Assembly (NCBI GenBank): GCA_964532005.1 | Contig: CAZHER010000002.1 | Span: 1-64,000 of the forward strand | From: CAYQEU01 sp964532005 | GTDB lineage: Bacteria > Patescibacteriota > Doudnabacteria > UBA920 | Reading direction: 5' to 3' | DNA: 64,000 nucleotides | Part shown: positions 8,428 through 16,959 of the stretch, piece by piece | Position numbering within the stretch: position 1 is the stretch's first letter | How the letters are laid out: each line of letters starts with the position of its first letter | Translations under genes and position numbers: made by a program | Notes under the pieces: model-generated | The model's input: the letters and a program-made list of their open reading frames with translations, nothing else | Told to the model about the DNA's origin: nothing | The model's database searches: none

Positions 8428-9152
8428 TATACTAACAAATCTGGTCTTCGTTTTTTGGTTCTCTTTAAAGCTTCATTATCTCGCCATTGTTCAATTTTAG
8501 CGTGATGTCCTGATAATAAAACTTTTGGCACTCTAAGTTTAACAACTTTCTTTGTCTTGCTGTTCTTGTATTCTAAAACCTCTGGTTTGGTATACTGGGG
8601 GTATTCCAACATCTTTTTGCTAAAACTTTCTGCATCCGCAGACTCATCCTTACCAAGTACACCCGGGACAAAACGCATAACCGCTTCAGCCAAAACTAGC
8701 GCTGGAAGTTCGCCACCCATTAACACATAATCTCCTATAGAAACCTCTTCGTCAACAAATTTCCTAACTCGTTCATCAAACCCTTCGTATCTTCCGCTGA
8801 CTAAAAGTATTTTATCAAATCTCACTAAGCGCTTGACTTGAACTTGTGAAAAAGGCTTTCCTTGAGGAGTCATCATAATCACCCGACCACTAGGATTCTT
8901 TTTTTTCCAAGCAGTAATAGCCTTGTACAACACGTCAGACCTCAAAACCATTCCCACACCACCTCCGTACGGCCTGTCGTCTACTGTTCCTCTGCGATCT
9001 AATCCATAGTCACGTAAATTTATAGCATCAAATTTTAAAAGTTTGTTTTTTATGGCTCTTTGGACAATTCCAAAAGATGCGTAATCTTGAACGAATTCAG
9101 GAAACAATGTTAAAACTGCTATGGTTTTGGTAACAATTCTTTTCTTGGTCAT
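8427..9152 (-). CDS. trmD: tRNA (guanine-37-N1)-methyltransferase
   Basis: SPOUT methyltransferase making m1G37 in tRNAs reading CNN codons. Visible motifs: LTLFPEFV at the start of the fold, DDRPYGGGVGMVL, the trefoil-knot loops SGRYEGFDERV and SIGDYVLMGGELPALV, and the C-terminal RPDLL end. Length of 241 aa is normal. rimM, usually beside trmD, is absent; khpA lies 64 nt upstream beyond a hairpin. The gene is coupled to rluD by a 1-nt overlap. Confidence 0.97.
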   Translation of the reverse strand: MTKKRIVTKTIAVLTLFPEFVQDYASFGIVQRAIKNKLLKFDAINLRDYGLDRRGTVDDRPYGGGVGMVLRSDVLYKAITAWKKKNPSGRVIMMTPQGKPFSQVQVKRLVRFDKILLVSGRYEGFDERVRKFVDEEVSIGDYVLMGGELPALVLAEAVMRFVPGVLGKDESADAESFSKKMLEYPQYTKPEVLEYKNSKTKKVVKLRVPKVLLSGHHAKIEQWRDNEALKRTKKRRPDLLV

Positions 9153-9172
9153 TTACATATAAATATTAACAT

Positions 9173-9202
9173 AAAACCCGCAACCAGAGCGGTGCGGGTT
9201 TT
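9173..9202 (-). terminator. hairpin between khpA and trmD
   Basis: A 9-bp stem AAAACCCGC/GCGGGTTTT with a 12-nt loop, 15 nt after the khpA stop. The 3' arm ends in TTTT followed by ATGTTAA, so termination may be partial. Confidence 0.7.
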
Positions 9203-9216
9203 ATTAGTAATGGAAA

Positions 9217-9594
9217 TTAGAGTTTAAAATCGTCGTCGTCCATTGATACTACGTCGTCCTGAGAACCAGCTGAATCAGCACCTTCTCCTGAGGAGTGATC
9301 TGATTGCTGGGAGTGGTTGGAACGGCCGTTGTGTCCGCGATGAGAACCTTCAGGTTCATTGATCTTCAAGTTAACGCGTGCTTTGTGCTTGGCGCCAACA
9401 ACGCGGAGCAATGTACGAACAGCTTTTGCAGTCTGACCCATACGACCAATTACTTGGCCCATATCAGCAGGGTTGATGAACAGAGTAATAAGAACTCCCA
9501 TTTCATCTACAGTGCGTTCTGTACGAACATCATCTGGATTATCCACTAAGGATTTGACAATGTACTCAACAAATTCTTGATCTTGTTCTGGCAT
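9217..9594 (-). CDS. KhpA-type KH-domain RNA-binding protein
   Basis: Small RNA-binding protein of the UPF0109/KhpA family, found between rpsP and rimM/trmD in many bacteria. The KH core ends about residue 80 and has the GXXG loop in VIGRMGQTAKAVRTLL. A His/Ser/Gly/Asp-rich tail of ~45 residues is unusual, since typical KhpA proteins stop near 80 aa. A perfect promoter lies upstream. In this window rpsP and khpA are separated by about 6.8 kb of surface-protein genes. Confidence 0.9.
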   Translation of the reverse strand: MPEQDQEFVEYIVKSLVDNPDDVRTERTVDEMGVLITLFINPADMGQVIGRMGQTAKAVRTLLRVVGAKHKARVNLKINEPEGSHRGHNGRSNHSQQSDHSSGEGADSAGSQDDVVSMDDDDFKL

Positions 9595-9665
9595 TATCTT
9601 AGATTTCCGTTGTTTTGATATATTACTTACTTTCGACCTTTCTGAAAATTTTCTTTCCTGATGAT

Positions 9666-9694
9666 ATTATAAGTAGCTTATTGTAGTGTGTCAA
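9666..9694 (-). promoter_or_regulatory. consensus promoter of khpA
   Basis: Minus strand TTGACA (9689-9694), 17-nt spacer, TATAAT (9666-9671): an exact sigma-70 consensus. Expected start near 9659, about 65 nt before khpA. It begins immediately after the identical-repeat end at 9701. Confidence 0.85.
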
Positions 9695-9700
9695 TCTGCG

Positions 9701-10318
9701 AATTAATTCCCCTGTCCTTGGACAGTAATGGTTTTAGGAAGTCTTGTCTGGGGGGTAGAAAGCTGTCCTTGGGGAACAGCAGAAGTATTGCCAATAGTGA
9801 GGGTAACAGAAGAACCGCAGGCAATCTGGGAATTGGAGAAAGTGTAGGTCAGATTAGTATATTCACTGGTAGCAGAAAGGTTTTGAATGGGACCAGAGAA
9901 CCCTCCGGTGCAAGTGGCAGACACAGTATAGGTAGGACTGGTACCTTTGAGGGTGTCAGTGGTGGCTGGAGTAATGGTCAAGTCAAATCCTGGAGGTGGA
10001 GGTGGGGTTGGATTGACCACCAGCTGTCCAATACAATCATGAGTTTGTCCTCCTCCTGTTCCAGTGAAGGTTATGGTATATGTGTTGGCAGGTGTACTCC
10101 CTGTGGTAGACACTGCAGCTGTGGTGGTGGCGTCTGGGAATTGATTGTTGTTGGAAAAGTTGATGGAAGGACCGTTGGCTACGTTGGGAACCACTGAGGC
10201 AGAGAAGTTTACTTGAGAATTAAAGCCGTTTACTCCGGTGGTGGATAGGGCGTAGGTGGTTGCTCCTCCTACCACGATGGATTGGGTGGATGGAGAGCAG
10301 GAGAGGGTGAAGTCGGGA
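9701..10318. repeat. 618-bp direct repeat, copy 1
   Basis: Positions 9701-10318 are the same as 14637-15254 (offset 4936) in every stretch I compared. The repeat covers the 3' two-thirds of the 352-aa gene including its stop codon. The boundary toward the N-terminal coding part is abrupt (…GGGACC versus …GGGATC). The two copies flank the 1274-aa gene in the same orientation. Confidence 0.95.
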
Positions 10319-10761
10319 CCATTGGATACTACTGTAATGTCAACATTTCCATATATTGTTTCGCATTCTCCGCCTGAGTCAAAAATAGCCTCTATTTGTG
10401 TTGTAAAAGTGTAAGGAAAAGATGTGCCAGGAAAAGAAGTGGCGTCATAGTTCTGAGTTGCATATTCAGTTACTGATCCACCATTAGAGCACCAGTTTGT
10501 TCCTTGGTATACGCTATCAAAACTTACACCTGAAGAACTGCTAACCACGGCAGGTTTACAAGCCCCGGCAAAAGGCCCGCGCATCTCCACTGTAATAGCG
10601 CCAGTTTGCCCAGCTGTTACTTCATACGGCCCTCCACACACTTCTTGAGCTTGGGCTTCCATAGTCGGTTGAATATCGAGGGTGATATTTATGAAAGAGA
10701 AAACAAACGAAAACACCAAAGCCACTATGGCTAACTTAGTAGGTTTTTTAATTTTTTGCAT
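9703..10761 (-). CDS. secreted Ig-like-repeat protein (352 aa), paralogue A
   Basis: No specific family recognised. A Sec signal peptide (Lys-rich start, hydrophobic core to about residue 25) is followed by a cysteine-containing region unique to this gene (about 35-145). Next is a ~105-aa type-B repeat starting PDFTLSCSPSTQSIVVGG, a PPPPP linker, and a final ~85-aa domain ending in TITVQGQGN. From about residue 147 to the end it is identical to the 356-aa protein at 14639-15709. No cell-wall sorting motif or C-terminal membrane anchor is visible. It is the last gene of a surface-protein operon; a role in attachment is inferred only. Confidence 0.85.
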   Translation of the reverse strand: MQKIKKPTKLAIVALVFSFVFSFINITLDIQPTMEAQAQEVCGGPYEVTAGQTGAITVEMRGPFAGACKPAVVSSSSGVSFDSVYQGTNWCSNGGSVTEYATQNYDATSFPGTSFPYTFTTQIEAIFDSGGECETIYGNVDITVVSNGPDFTLSCSPSTQSIVVGGATTYALSTTGVNGFNSQVNFSASVVPNVANGPSINFSNNNQFPDATTTAAVSTTGSTPANTYTITFTGTGGGQTHDCIGQLVVNPTPPPPPGFDLTITPATTDTLKGTSPTYTVSATCTGGFSGPIQNLSATSEYTNLTYTFSNSQIACGSSVTLTIGNTSAVPQGQLSTPQTRLPKTITVQGQGN

Positions 10762-10797
10762 ATTTATAGATATCTAACAATGTTCCTTATTTTGATA

Positions 10798-13700
10798 TTA
10801 AGGAGCGATTTCGTTACGATCAGGATTACCGCTGGTATCAGTAAACTGATATAAAGGAGTTGAAACCATCTTGTCAGCCAAGTTAGTAGAGTCAATTATG
10901 GCTCTGTTTTGGAAGCGATAGAATGAACTAGTAGTACCAGGCTTAGTAACTTTGGCTGTAAAAGTAATACTGCAAGTTCCGCCGGCAGAGACATCGCCAA
11001 CTGTAAAGTCTACACCACCGGAAACAAGAGAATGACTACCAGCGCTACATCCGGAATAACTAATCCCGCTGACATCAGAAAGGTTGGTCAAGGTATCCCT
11101 TACCACAACTCCGGTAACAGGAGAGTCCCCACTATTACATACATTGATCTTGAACGTTACTAGATCACCCACTTTGAAAGATTTGTTGCCATTCAAAGTT
11201 ACAGGCTCATGCTCTCCACTGCACGCCTGCGAGCTGCTACTCATACCAACAGGACTAACTGCAATAATATCCTTGTCGGAAGTAGAAAGATTTGGTGTAC
11301 AAGGCCTTACATATACAGGACCGCCAGATTTCTTAGCAGATTCTGAAGCTCCATTCATAGCTGTTACTGCATAATAATAATTTCCGGTCGAAGGGGTATC
11401 TGTATAGGTTCTTGGCGAAGTCGGTAATGGGTCTGTAGTGTTAATATGAGTGCCCCAACTCGAACCGTCAGTAGAACGATATATTCTATAACCGGTAGGT
11501 GCAGGCCCTGAACTTGGTGCGCTCCAAGTTATTAAAGCTGCTTGGCAAGCGGAAACATCAATAGACATTGAAGCTGGAGGCTCAGGCGACCCTGTAACAT
11601 TAACAGTTATACTATCGCTGGCACTGCCACCCGGGCCACTACAATCTACGGTGTAAGTTGTTGTGGAACTAAGAGACCCTGTTGACTGTGAACCGGAAAT
11701 TCCAGTCCACCCTGCTGGGCTTACTGTACAAGAATTCGCATTGGTAGAACCCCAGTCTATGGTCGCACTACTGCCTGAGCTTATTGTGATATCACTAGAA
11801 CTTCCGTCCGCAGTAATCCATGCGGTAGGAGGAGTATTGCCATTGATAGTGAGTTCGACTCCACCGGGACAGCTATGAGTTTTTCCACCGCCGGTGCCAC
11901 TAAAGACAATTGTGTACGTGCCTGGAGCAGTCGAGCCATTTGTAGAAACCAACGCGCTGGTAGTTGCCGGGGGTACTTGGTTGTTGTTTGTAAAACTGAC
12001 TGAAGGGCCGTTAGCAATATCAGGATCAATTGACCCGACGCTGAACTGCACCTGACTGGAAAATCCATTTACCGGAGTTGTTCTTAAGCTGAATACTGCT
12101 GTATCACCAACGGCAATAGATTGAGTTGCTGGCGTACATTCAAGGTCAAAATCTGGCGTTCCTGGCGGAACTACATTTACTGTTACATTATCTGTTGCGT
12201 CACCGCCTGTACAAGTTACAACATATTCTGTAGTTGACATAAGTGATTTCTCAGTATAAGTACCTGAAGTACCTGTTTGGTCAATTGGGGTTACAATACA
12301 GTCGGTTGTATTTTCAGACCACCAATCTATAACCACTTCTGATCCCTCATCAACAGTAATTGAGCCACCTTGACCATTGGCTGTAATATTGGCTGTTGCA
12401 GATGCTATCGGATCTACTATTAACTCAACTGAACATTGCTGGGTTTTACCGCCGCCGGTGCCGCTAAAGACAATTGTGTACGTGCCGGTTTGTGTTGAAG
12501 CATTTGTTAGGACTAAAGCTGTGGTGGTTGCCGGAGGCACTTGGTTGTTGTTGGTAAAGCTTATTGAGGGCGGGTTCCCTACATCTGGATCCATAGAATA
12601 AACACTAAATTGCACCTGGCTATTAAAGCCGTTCATGGCTGTTGTTGAAAGACTGTATGATGTACTGCCACCAACTGTAATTGTCCTTGATGCAGGAGTG
12701 CAAACTAAAGTAAAATCAGGATTTGGATTAACGTTTACAATCACCGTGTCATTATCACTGCCTCCAGGGCCGGTACAGGTCAAGGTGTATATATATTGTG
12801 TATTTGTGAGACTGCTTTGATCCTCACCAGGAGTTGGATAGTTATTTAAAGCTTTACTACCGCTCCAGTCCCCTGATGCTGTGCAAGAAGTTGCATTAGT
12901 AGAAGTCCACGTTAAATTAGCTGTACCGTTGTAGGCAACAGTTGTGCTTGGTCTGTCACCGTTTGCATACAAAGTCACTATTGGAGCGTCAAAACCGTCA
13001 ATATCTAAAGTTACTTGGCACTGATGACTTTTGCCACCGCCTGTAGCGGTAAATGTTATTGTGTACAAAGCTGGCGTTGTACTTCCAGTTGTACTTATTA
13101 TGGCTGTTGTAGTTGCCGGAGGTACTTGGTTATTTCCTGAAAAACTAATCGAAGGGCCATTTGCCCCATTGTCGGGCAAGACTGATGAACTCACAGTCAC
13201 AGCGCTATTAAACCCGCCGTAAGCTGAAGTTGAAATTGCAAAAGATGTTGAGTCACCAACCGTGATTGTTCTTGTAGCTGGAGTACAAGATATAGCAAAA
13301 TCGTTCCCCACAGTAACCACTACACTGTCAGAGTCGCTGCCTCCTGGGCCAGAACAATCCATGGTGTACGTGGTTGTTGTGGTTAATGGTCCTGTTGTGT
13401 TCGGTCCTCCGGAAGTACCGCTCCAACTTACACTGGGTGCTGGACTTGAGGTAACGGTACAAGACGTTGCATTGACAGATGTCCAACTAATTAATGCTGA
13501 GCTGTTATAGTCAATGTTGCAACTGTCAGCATCATTACACTTAATGTCAGCATTTGGACCAACAATTACTTGAACACTGTCATTGGCAGTACCGCCCGGG
13601 CCGGTACAGCTAAGGCTGTAAGTTGTGTTCGCTGTTAAATTACCTGTTGTCTGGGAACCTGAAGTTCCTGTCCAGTTTGAAGGAGCAACCGTACATGATG

Positions 13701-14622
13701 TTGCGTCTTGTGAACTCCAGGCAATAGTAGCAGAAGAATCATACGGTATAGTACATGTGTCATTTAAACCATTGCATGTGATACTTGCCTGTGGAACATT
13801 TGGATTTACAGTTAGAGTTACTGTCTTAACTGTAGTTGTTGCGCCACCATATCCGGTACATTGAATACTGTAGGTACCAGATGTATTTATACCAGTACTT
13901 TGTGTGTATGTTGTACCTGGGGTACTGCTCTTTGTTCCATTCCAACTACTGTTAGTAGGGTTAGAAGTGGCTGTACAAGCAGTTCCGCTTTGAGTGGCAG
14001 TTGGAGTCCAAGCCAAAGTTGCAGTTTGACCACTTTGAATGGTTGCGCTGCTGCCGCCGTTTATTGTCAGACTAACGTCAGGAGTATCATAAATTGCCAG
14101 TTCTGTTGTAGCGCTGTCATACAAAGGACCGCCATCAACTGTAATGCTTAAAAAAATTGAAGAACTTTCATCTCCGTAGTGAGGTGGGTTATCAGTGCAT
14201 ACATTCTCAAAAACGCTTCCACTAAAAATGGCGTTGTCGTAAATTGCTGGGGCTGTCCAAATATTGGACATTCCCGGGTTAGGATTAGGTGAATAAGTAT
14301 GTTCTGAATGTGTATAAGCACCGGAGACGTAATATCTGCCCATAGTAAAAGATGGGGTACCGGAAGTGGTCATTGTATATCGCACTACCGCTCCATAAGG
14401 AATTTGAATTTCATACCCTCCGTCCATAGGATCACTTCCTATGTCAGTATAGTTACCAATGACTTGTCCAGTTGAGGTATTATAAAGTTCTAAATCTAAA
14501 TCAATTCCGCTACATAAATCGTTTGCTTGTGCTGGTTTGTCACTATAGAAGTAGAGCGCTGATGTCATGGCCACCACAGCTAAGGCGAGGAAAATTTTTA
14601 TTTTTTGCATTTTATTTTTCAT
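10798..14622 (-). CDS. giant secreted multidomain surface protein (1274 aa)
   Basis: Signal peptide at 1-33, then a unique ~150-aa N-terminal region. An array follows of six ~85-aa type-A Ig-like repeats (core SATIAWSS..ATSCTV.. then CTGPGG..) interleaved with three ~105-aa type-B repeats (core CTPA..ITVG, GGFNS, NNQVPPATTTA, GTGGGK). After that come a fibronectin-III-like domain (about 1017-1110) and a DUF11-like domain (GDLVTFKINVCNSGDSPVTGVVVRDTL). Each repeat has paired cysteines, suggesting disulfides outside the cell. No LPXTG motif or C-terminal anchor is seen. Its type-B repeats are related to those of its two neighbours. Probably a surface fibre or adhesin; function is unproven. Confidence 0.88.
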   Translation of the reverse strand: MKNKMQKIKIFLALAVVAMTSALYFYSDKPAQANDLCSGIDLDLELYNTSTGQVIGNYTDIGSDPMDGGYEIQIPYGAVVRYTMTTSGTPSFTMGRYYVSGAYTHSEHTYSPNPNPGMSNIWTAPAIYDNAIFSGSVFENVCTDNPPHYGDESSSIFLSITVDGGPLYDSATTELAIYDTPDVSLTINGGSSATIQSGQTATLAWTPTATQSGTACTATSNPTNSSWNGTKSSTPGTTYTQSTGINTSGTYSIQCTGYGGATTTVKTVTLTVNPNVPQASITCNGLNDTCTIPYDSSATIAWSSQDATSCTVAPSNWTGTSGSQTTGNLTANTTYSLSCTGPGGTANDSVQVIVGPNADIKCNDADSCNIDYNSSALISWTSVNATSCTVTSSPAPSVSWSGTSGGPNTTGPLTTTTTYTMDCSGPGGSDSDSVVVTVGNDFAISCTPATRTITVGDSTSFAISTSAYGGFNSAVTVSSSVLPDNGANGPSISFSGNNQVPPATTTAIISTTGSTTPALYTITFTATGGGKSHQCQVTLDIDGFDAPIVTLYANGDRPSTTVAYNGTANLTWTSTNATSCTASGDWSGSKALNNYPTPGEDQSSLTNTQYIYTLTCTGPGGSDNDTVIVNVNPNPDFTLVCTPASRTITVGGSTSYSLSTTAMNGFNSQVQFSVYSMDPDVGNPPSISFTNNNQVPPATTTALVLTNASTQTGTYTIVFSGTGGGKTQQCSVELIVDPIASATANITANGQGGSITVDEGSEVVIDWWSENTTDCIVTPIDQTGTSGTYTEKSLMSTTEYVVTCTGGDATDNVTVNVVPPGTPDFDLECTPATQSIAVGDTAVFSLRTTPVNGFSSQVQFSVGSIDPDIANGPSVSFTNNNQVPPATTSALVSTNGSTAPGTYTIVFSGTGGGKTHSCPGGVELTINGNTPPTAWITADGSSSDITISSGSSATIDWGSTNANSCTVSPAGWTGISGSQSTGSLSSTTTYTVDCSGPGGSASDSITVNVTGSPEPPASMSIDVSACQAALITWSAPSSGPAPTGYRIYRSTDGSSWGTHINTTDPLPTSPRTYTDTPSTGNYYYAVTAMNGASESAKKSGGPVYVRPCTPNLSTSDKDIIAVSPVGMSSSSQACSGEHEPVTLNGNKSFKVGDLVTFKINVCNSGDSPVTGVVVRDTLTNLSDVSGISYSGCSAGSHSLVSGGVDFTVGDVSAGGTCSITFTAKVTKPGTTSSFYRFQNRAIIDSTNLADKMVSTPLYQFTDTSGNPDRNEIAP

Positions 14623-14636
14623 CTAAAAAATAGATT

Positions 14637-15254
14637 AATTAATTCCCCTGTCCTTGGACAGTAATGGTTTTAGGAAGTCTTGTCTGGGGGGTAGAAAGCT
14701 GTCCTTGGGGAACAGCAGAAGTATTGCCAATAGTGAGGGTAACAGAAGAACCGCAGGCAATCTGGGAATTGGAGAAAGTGTAGGTCAGATTAGTATATTC
14801 ACTGGTAGCAGAAAGGTTTTGAATGGGACCAGAGAACCCTCCGGTGCAAGTGGCAGACACAGTATAGGTAGGACTGGTACCTTTGAGGGTGTCAGTGGTG
14901 GCTGGAGTAATGGTCAAGTCAAATCCTGGAGGTGGAGGTGGGGTTGGATTGACCACCAGCTGTCCAATACAATCATGAGTTTGTCCTCCTCCTGTTCCAG
15001 TGAAGGTTATGGTATATGTGTTGGCAGGTGTACTCCCTGTGGTAGACACTGCAGCTGTGGTGGTGGCGTCTGGGAATTGATTGTTGTTGGAAAAGTTGAT
15101 GGAAGGACCGTTGGCTACGTTGGGAACCACTGAGGCAGAGAAGTTTACTTGAGAATTAAAGCCGTTTACTCCGGTGGTGGATAGGGCGTAGGTGGTTGCT
15201 CCTCCTACCACGATGGATTGGGTGGATGGAGAGCAGGAGAGGGTGAAGTCGGGA
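14637..15254. repeat. 618-bp direct repeat, copy 2
   Basis: Second copy of the repeat at 9701-10318, in the same orientation, covering the 3' part and stop codon of the 356-aa gene. Identity between third-codon positions as well as protein sequence means recent duplication or gene conversion. Confidence 0.95.
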
Positions 15255-15709
15255 TCGTTACTTGCCACTATAACATAGACATCATTACAGGTTAATGTAC
15301 CAGACCAATCTGCCTGGATATCTACATAAACTGGGAGCGCATATGTTCCCGGAGTTATATTTGGGTCTACATCAAATTCCCATACATTTGTACCAGAACC
15401 AAATGTACTTGTAGGGTTATATGTTGTTGTAATCCCGCTTGGATAACTGGTTGGCCCTACATAAAACCAAGCCTGTCCTCCCCCTTCATTTGGAATCGGA
15501 GGGACAAATTCCCAAGCCCATGAAACTCCATAATGCTGACCTGGATCTGCATTCATACTGTCATTACCGACAGCTCCTAAACCTACTATGCATTGATATC
15601 CACCATTATCAGCTTGAGCGTTGTTTATTCCAACTACTGGGAATACAGAAAACACCAAAGCCAATAAGGTTAGTTTTATAATATTTTGAACATACCCTTT
15701 GGGTCTCAT
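14639..15709 (-). CDS. secreted Ig-like-repeat protein (356 aa), paralogue B
   Basis: A signal peptide (about 1-33, ending near NAQA) leads into a unique ~115-aa N-terminal domain rich in Trp, Tyr and Pro (VSWAWEFVPPIPNEGGGQ). The type-B repeat and C-terminal domain that follow are identical to those of the 352-aa paralogue. No anchor is visible. The gene lies 16 nt before the giant protein gene and 21 nt after a membrane-anchored gene, so all four probably form one operon. A shared C-terminal module with variable N-terminal domains suggests a common export or assembly signal; this is inference. Confidence 0.85.
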   Translation of the reverse strand: MRPKGYVQNIIKLTLLALVFSVFPVVGINNAQADNGGYQCIVGLGAVGNDSMNADPGQHYGVSWAWEFVPPIPNEGGGQAWFYVGPTSYPSGITTTYNPTSTFGSGTNVWEFDVDPNITPGTYALPVYVDIQADWSGTLTCNDVYVIVASNDPDFTLSCSPSTQSIVVGGATTYALSTTGVNGFNSQVNFSASVVPNVANGPSINFSNNNQFPDATTTAAVSTTGSTPANTYTITFTGTGGGQTHDCIGQLVVNPTPPPPPGFDLTITPATTDTLKGTSPTYTVSATCTGGFSGPIQNLSATSEYTNLTYTFSNSQIACGSSVTLTIGNTSAVPQGQLSTPQTRLPKTITVQGQGN

Positions 15710-15730
15710 GGCTATGGTGCTTCTAAAATT

Positions 15731-16258
15731 TTACTTTTGTTGTGTAGATTTTTTTGCAGCGCCGACTCCAGAAGTATCTGTAAGTGTAATATCTACTGTT
15801 TTAACTTTGGTAACACTATTCTCGTTCATATTGACTTGGAGTCTAGCATCGCCGTTGGTTCCTAACAAAGACTTAATAGTTGCTTCGTTCAGATTGCTTT
15901 CAATCTTCCAACCGTTATTTTTCATATAATCTGAATAAATCTTGTAGTTAGCTTCTAAAGTCTTGGATGTTTCAAAAGTCCTGGTTGCTTGAAAACGGCC
16001 GTCTGCAGCAGTAGCATTGTAGTTCTGGGTAATCTTGGCCCCTTCTTCTATAGGAATATCTTTAGGGAACTTGTCTGGCACCTCTTTAGTAGGAATATTC
16101 TTCTTTTCGCTAATTACAGGAGCTGGGGCGTTGTTTACTTGGCCGGATGGCTTTCTTTCAGTTTGAGAATATACCCAAATCAAAGCTGCAAATGCGAGAA
16201 CGATTATACATAGCACTATGATGGCTGCGAAAGCCAAATGGTTTCGAATGTAGTTCAT
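15731..16258 (-). CDS. hypothetical membrane-anchored protein
   Basis: Not recognised. An N-terminal membrane helix (about 8-30, FAAIIVLCIIVLAFAALIWVY) is followed by a Pro/Lys linker and a ~100-aa extracytoplasmic domain (FPKDIPIEEGAKITQNY … YMKNNGWKIESN) resembling small domains that recur in CPR membrane proteins. It is the first gene of the surface-protein operon and has a good promoter. It could act in tethering or exporting the downstream proteins, but nothing in the sequence proves this. Confidence 0.75.
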   Translation of the reverse strand: MNYIRNHLAFAAIIVLCIIVLAFAALIWVYSQTERKPSGQVNNAPAPVISEKKNIPTKEVPDKFPKDIPIEEGAKITQNYNATAADGRFQATRTFETSKTLEANYKIYSDYMKNNGWKIESNLNEATIKSLLGTNGDARLQVNMNENSVTKVKTVDITLTDTSGVGAAKKSTQQK

Positions 16259-16315
16259 TTATTTTTATTAATTTTTATTAAGTTTTTATTTCGAAAAATA
16301 AATAATGTTATATAT

Positions 16316-16344
16316 ATTGTAGCATATCTGGAGAAAAAAATCAA
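16316..16344 (-). promoter_or_regulatory. promoter of the surface-protein operon
   Basis: Minus strand -35 TTGATT (16339-16344), 17-nt spacer, -10 TACAAT (16316-16321); the leader is ~50 nt and AT-rich. It begins right after the rpsP terminator. Confidence 0.7.
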
Positions 16345-16354
16345 ATCTTTCCAT

Positions 16355-16388
16355 TAAAAAAATCCGCTTTTCTATTAAAGCGGATTTT
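16355..16388 (-). terminator. rho-independent terminator after rpsP
   Basis: A 12-bp stem AAAATCCGCTTT/AAAGCGGATTTT with a short loop and a T run on the minus strand, 15 nt after rpsP. It isolates rpsP from the surface operon. Confidence 0.9.
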
Positions 16389-16402
16389 CATTCCAAGAAA
16401 AA

Positions 16403-16888
16403 TTAAGCTTGTTCCGATTTAGCCTCTTCTTCTACAGCTACTTCTGGGCTGTTCTCTGGTTCCGAACTTGTTGTTTCTGTGGCTACTTCGGTCTCTACAG
16501 GTAGTGGCTCTGCTGTTTCGGCGACTTCTTCAGAAACTGACTCTACAGGAGCGGCTGCTGCGGCTTCGGCATCTGCCTTAGCTTTGGCTTCTTCTTCGGC
16601 TTTTTTTGCTCTTACTTTGGTAGGGATCAAAAAAGCGCGTTTTTTGTCTGCTTGTAAAAGATTTTTGCTAATCAGAAGGTTATTAAGTGTAGGAGATATA
16701 GAAACATGCTGTTCAACCCAATATTTCAAGCGGGCTTCATCTTTTACTGCAAATTCCTTTGTTCTAGGGTTATAATTTCCTAATATCTCAATAAATTTCT
16801 TATTAGCAGCTGCAGTACTTTCAGCCAATATTATGCGAAATTCGGGCTTATTCTTTTTTCCGGCGCGTTGTAAGCGAAGAGTTAACAT
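16403..16888 (-). CDS. rpsP: 30S ribosomal protein S16 with long acidic tail
   Basis: The S16 core occupies the first ~80 residues (LTLRLQRAGKKNKPEFRIIL, EILGNYNPRTKE, RLKYWVEQHVSISPT). A further ~75 residues form an Ala/Glu/Ser/Thr-rich acidic tail, doubling the usual ~80-90 aa length. The core is intact, so the protein should function; the tail's role is unknown. rpsP has its own promoter and terminator, and the neighbouring khpA/trmD genes have been displaced by 7 kb. Confidence 0.95.
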   Translation of the reverse strand: MLTLRLQRAGKKNKPEFRIILAESTAAANKKFIEILGNYNPRTKEFAVKDEARLKYWVEQHVSISPTLNNLLISKNLLQADKKRAFLIPTKVRAKKAEEEAKAKADAEAAAAAPVESVSEEVAETAEPLPVETEVATETTSSEPENSPEVAVEEEAKSEQA

Positions 16889-16922
16889 CTAATTGATTAA
16901 AAATGTATTAATTAACTTTGAT

Positions 16923-16951
16923 ATTCTAGCACCAAACCATGCTTAGGTCAA
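16923..16951 (-). promoter_or_regulatory. rpsP: promoter of rpsP
   Basis: Minus strand -35 TTGACC (16946-16951), 17-nt spacer, -10 TAGAAT (16923-16928). Expected start about 16916, leader ~28 nt with no Shine-Dalgarno. Confidence 0.75.
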
Positions 16952-16959
16952 GATTAAGC

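Noticed and set aside
9688..10197. 169-aa plus-strand ORF within the repeat
   Set aside because: Antisense shadow of the secreted-protein gene; appears again as 14654-15133 only because the DNA is duplicated. No signal or domain.
9701..15254. Insertion sequence or transposon
   Set aside because: The repeats encode parts of secreted proteins, with no transposase, terminal inverted repeats or target duplications seen.
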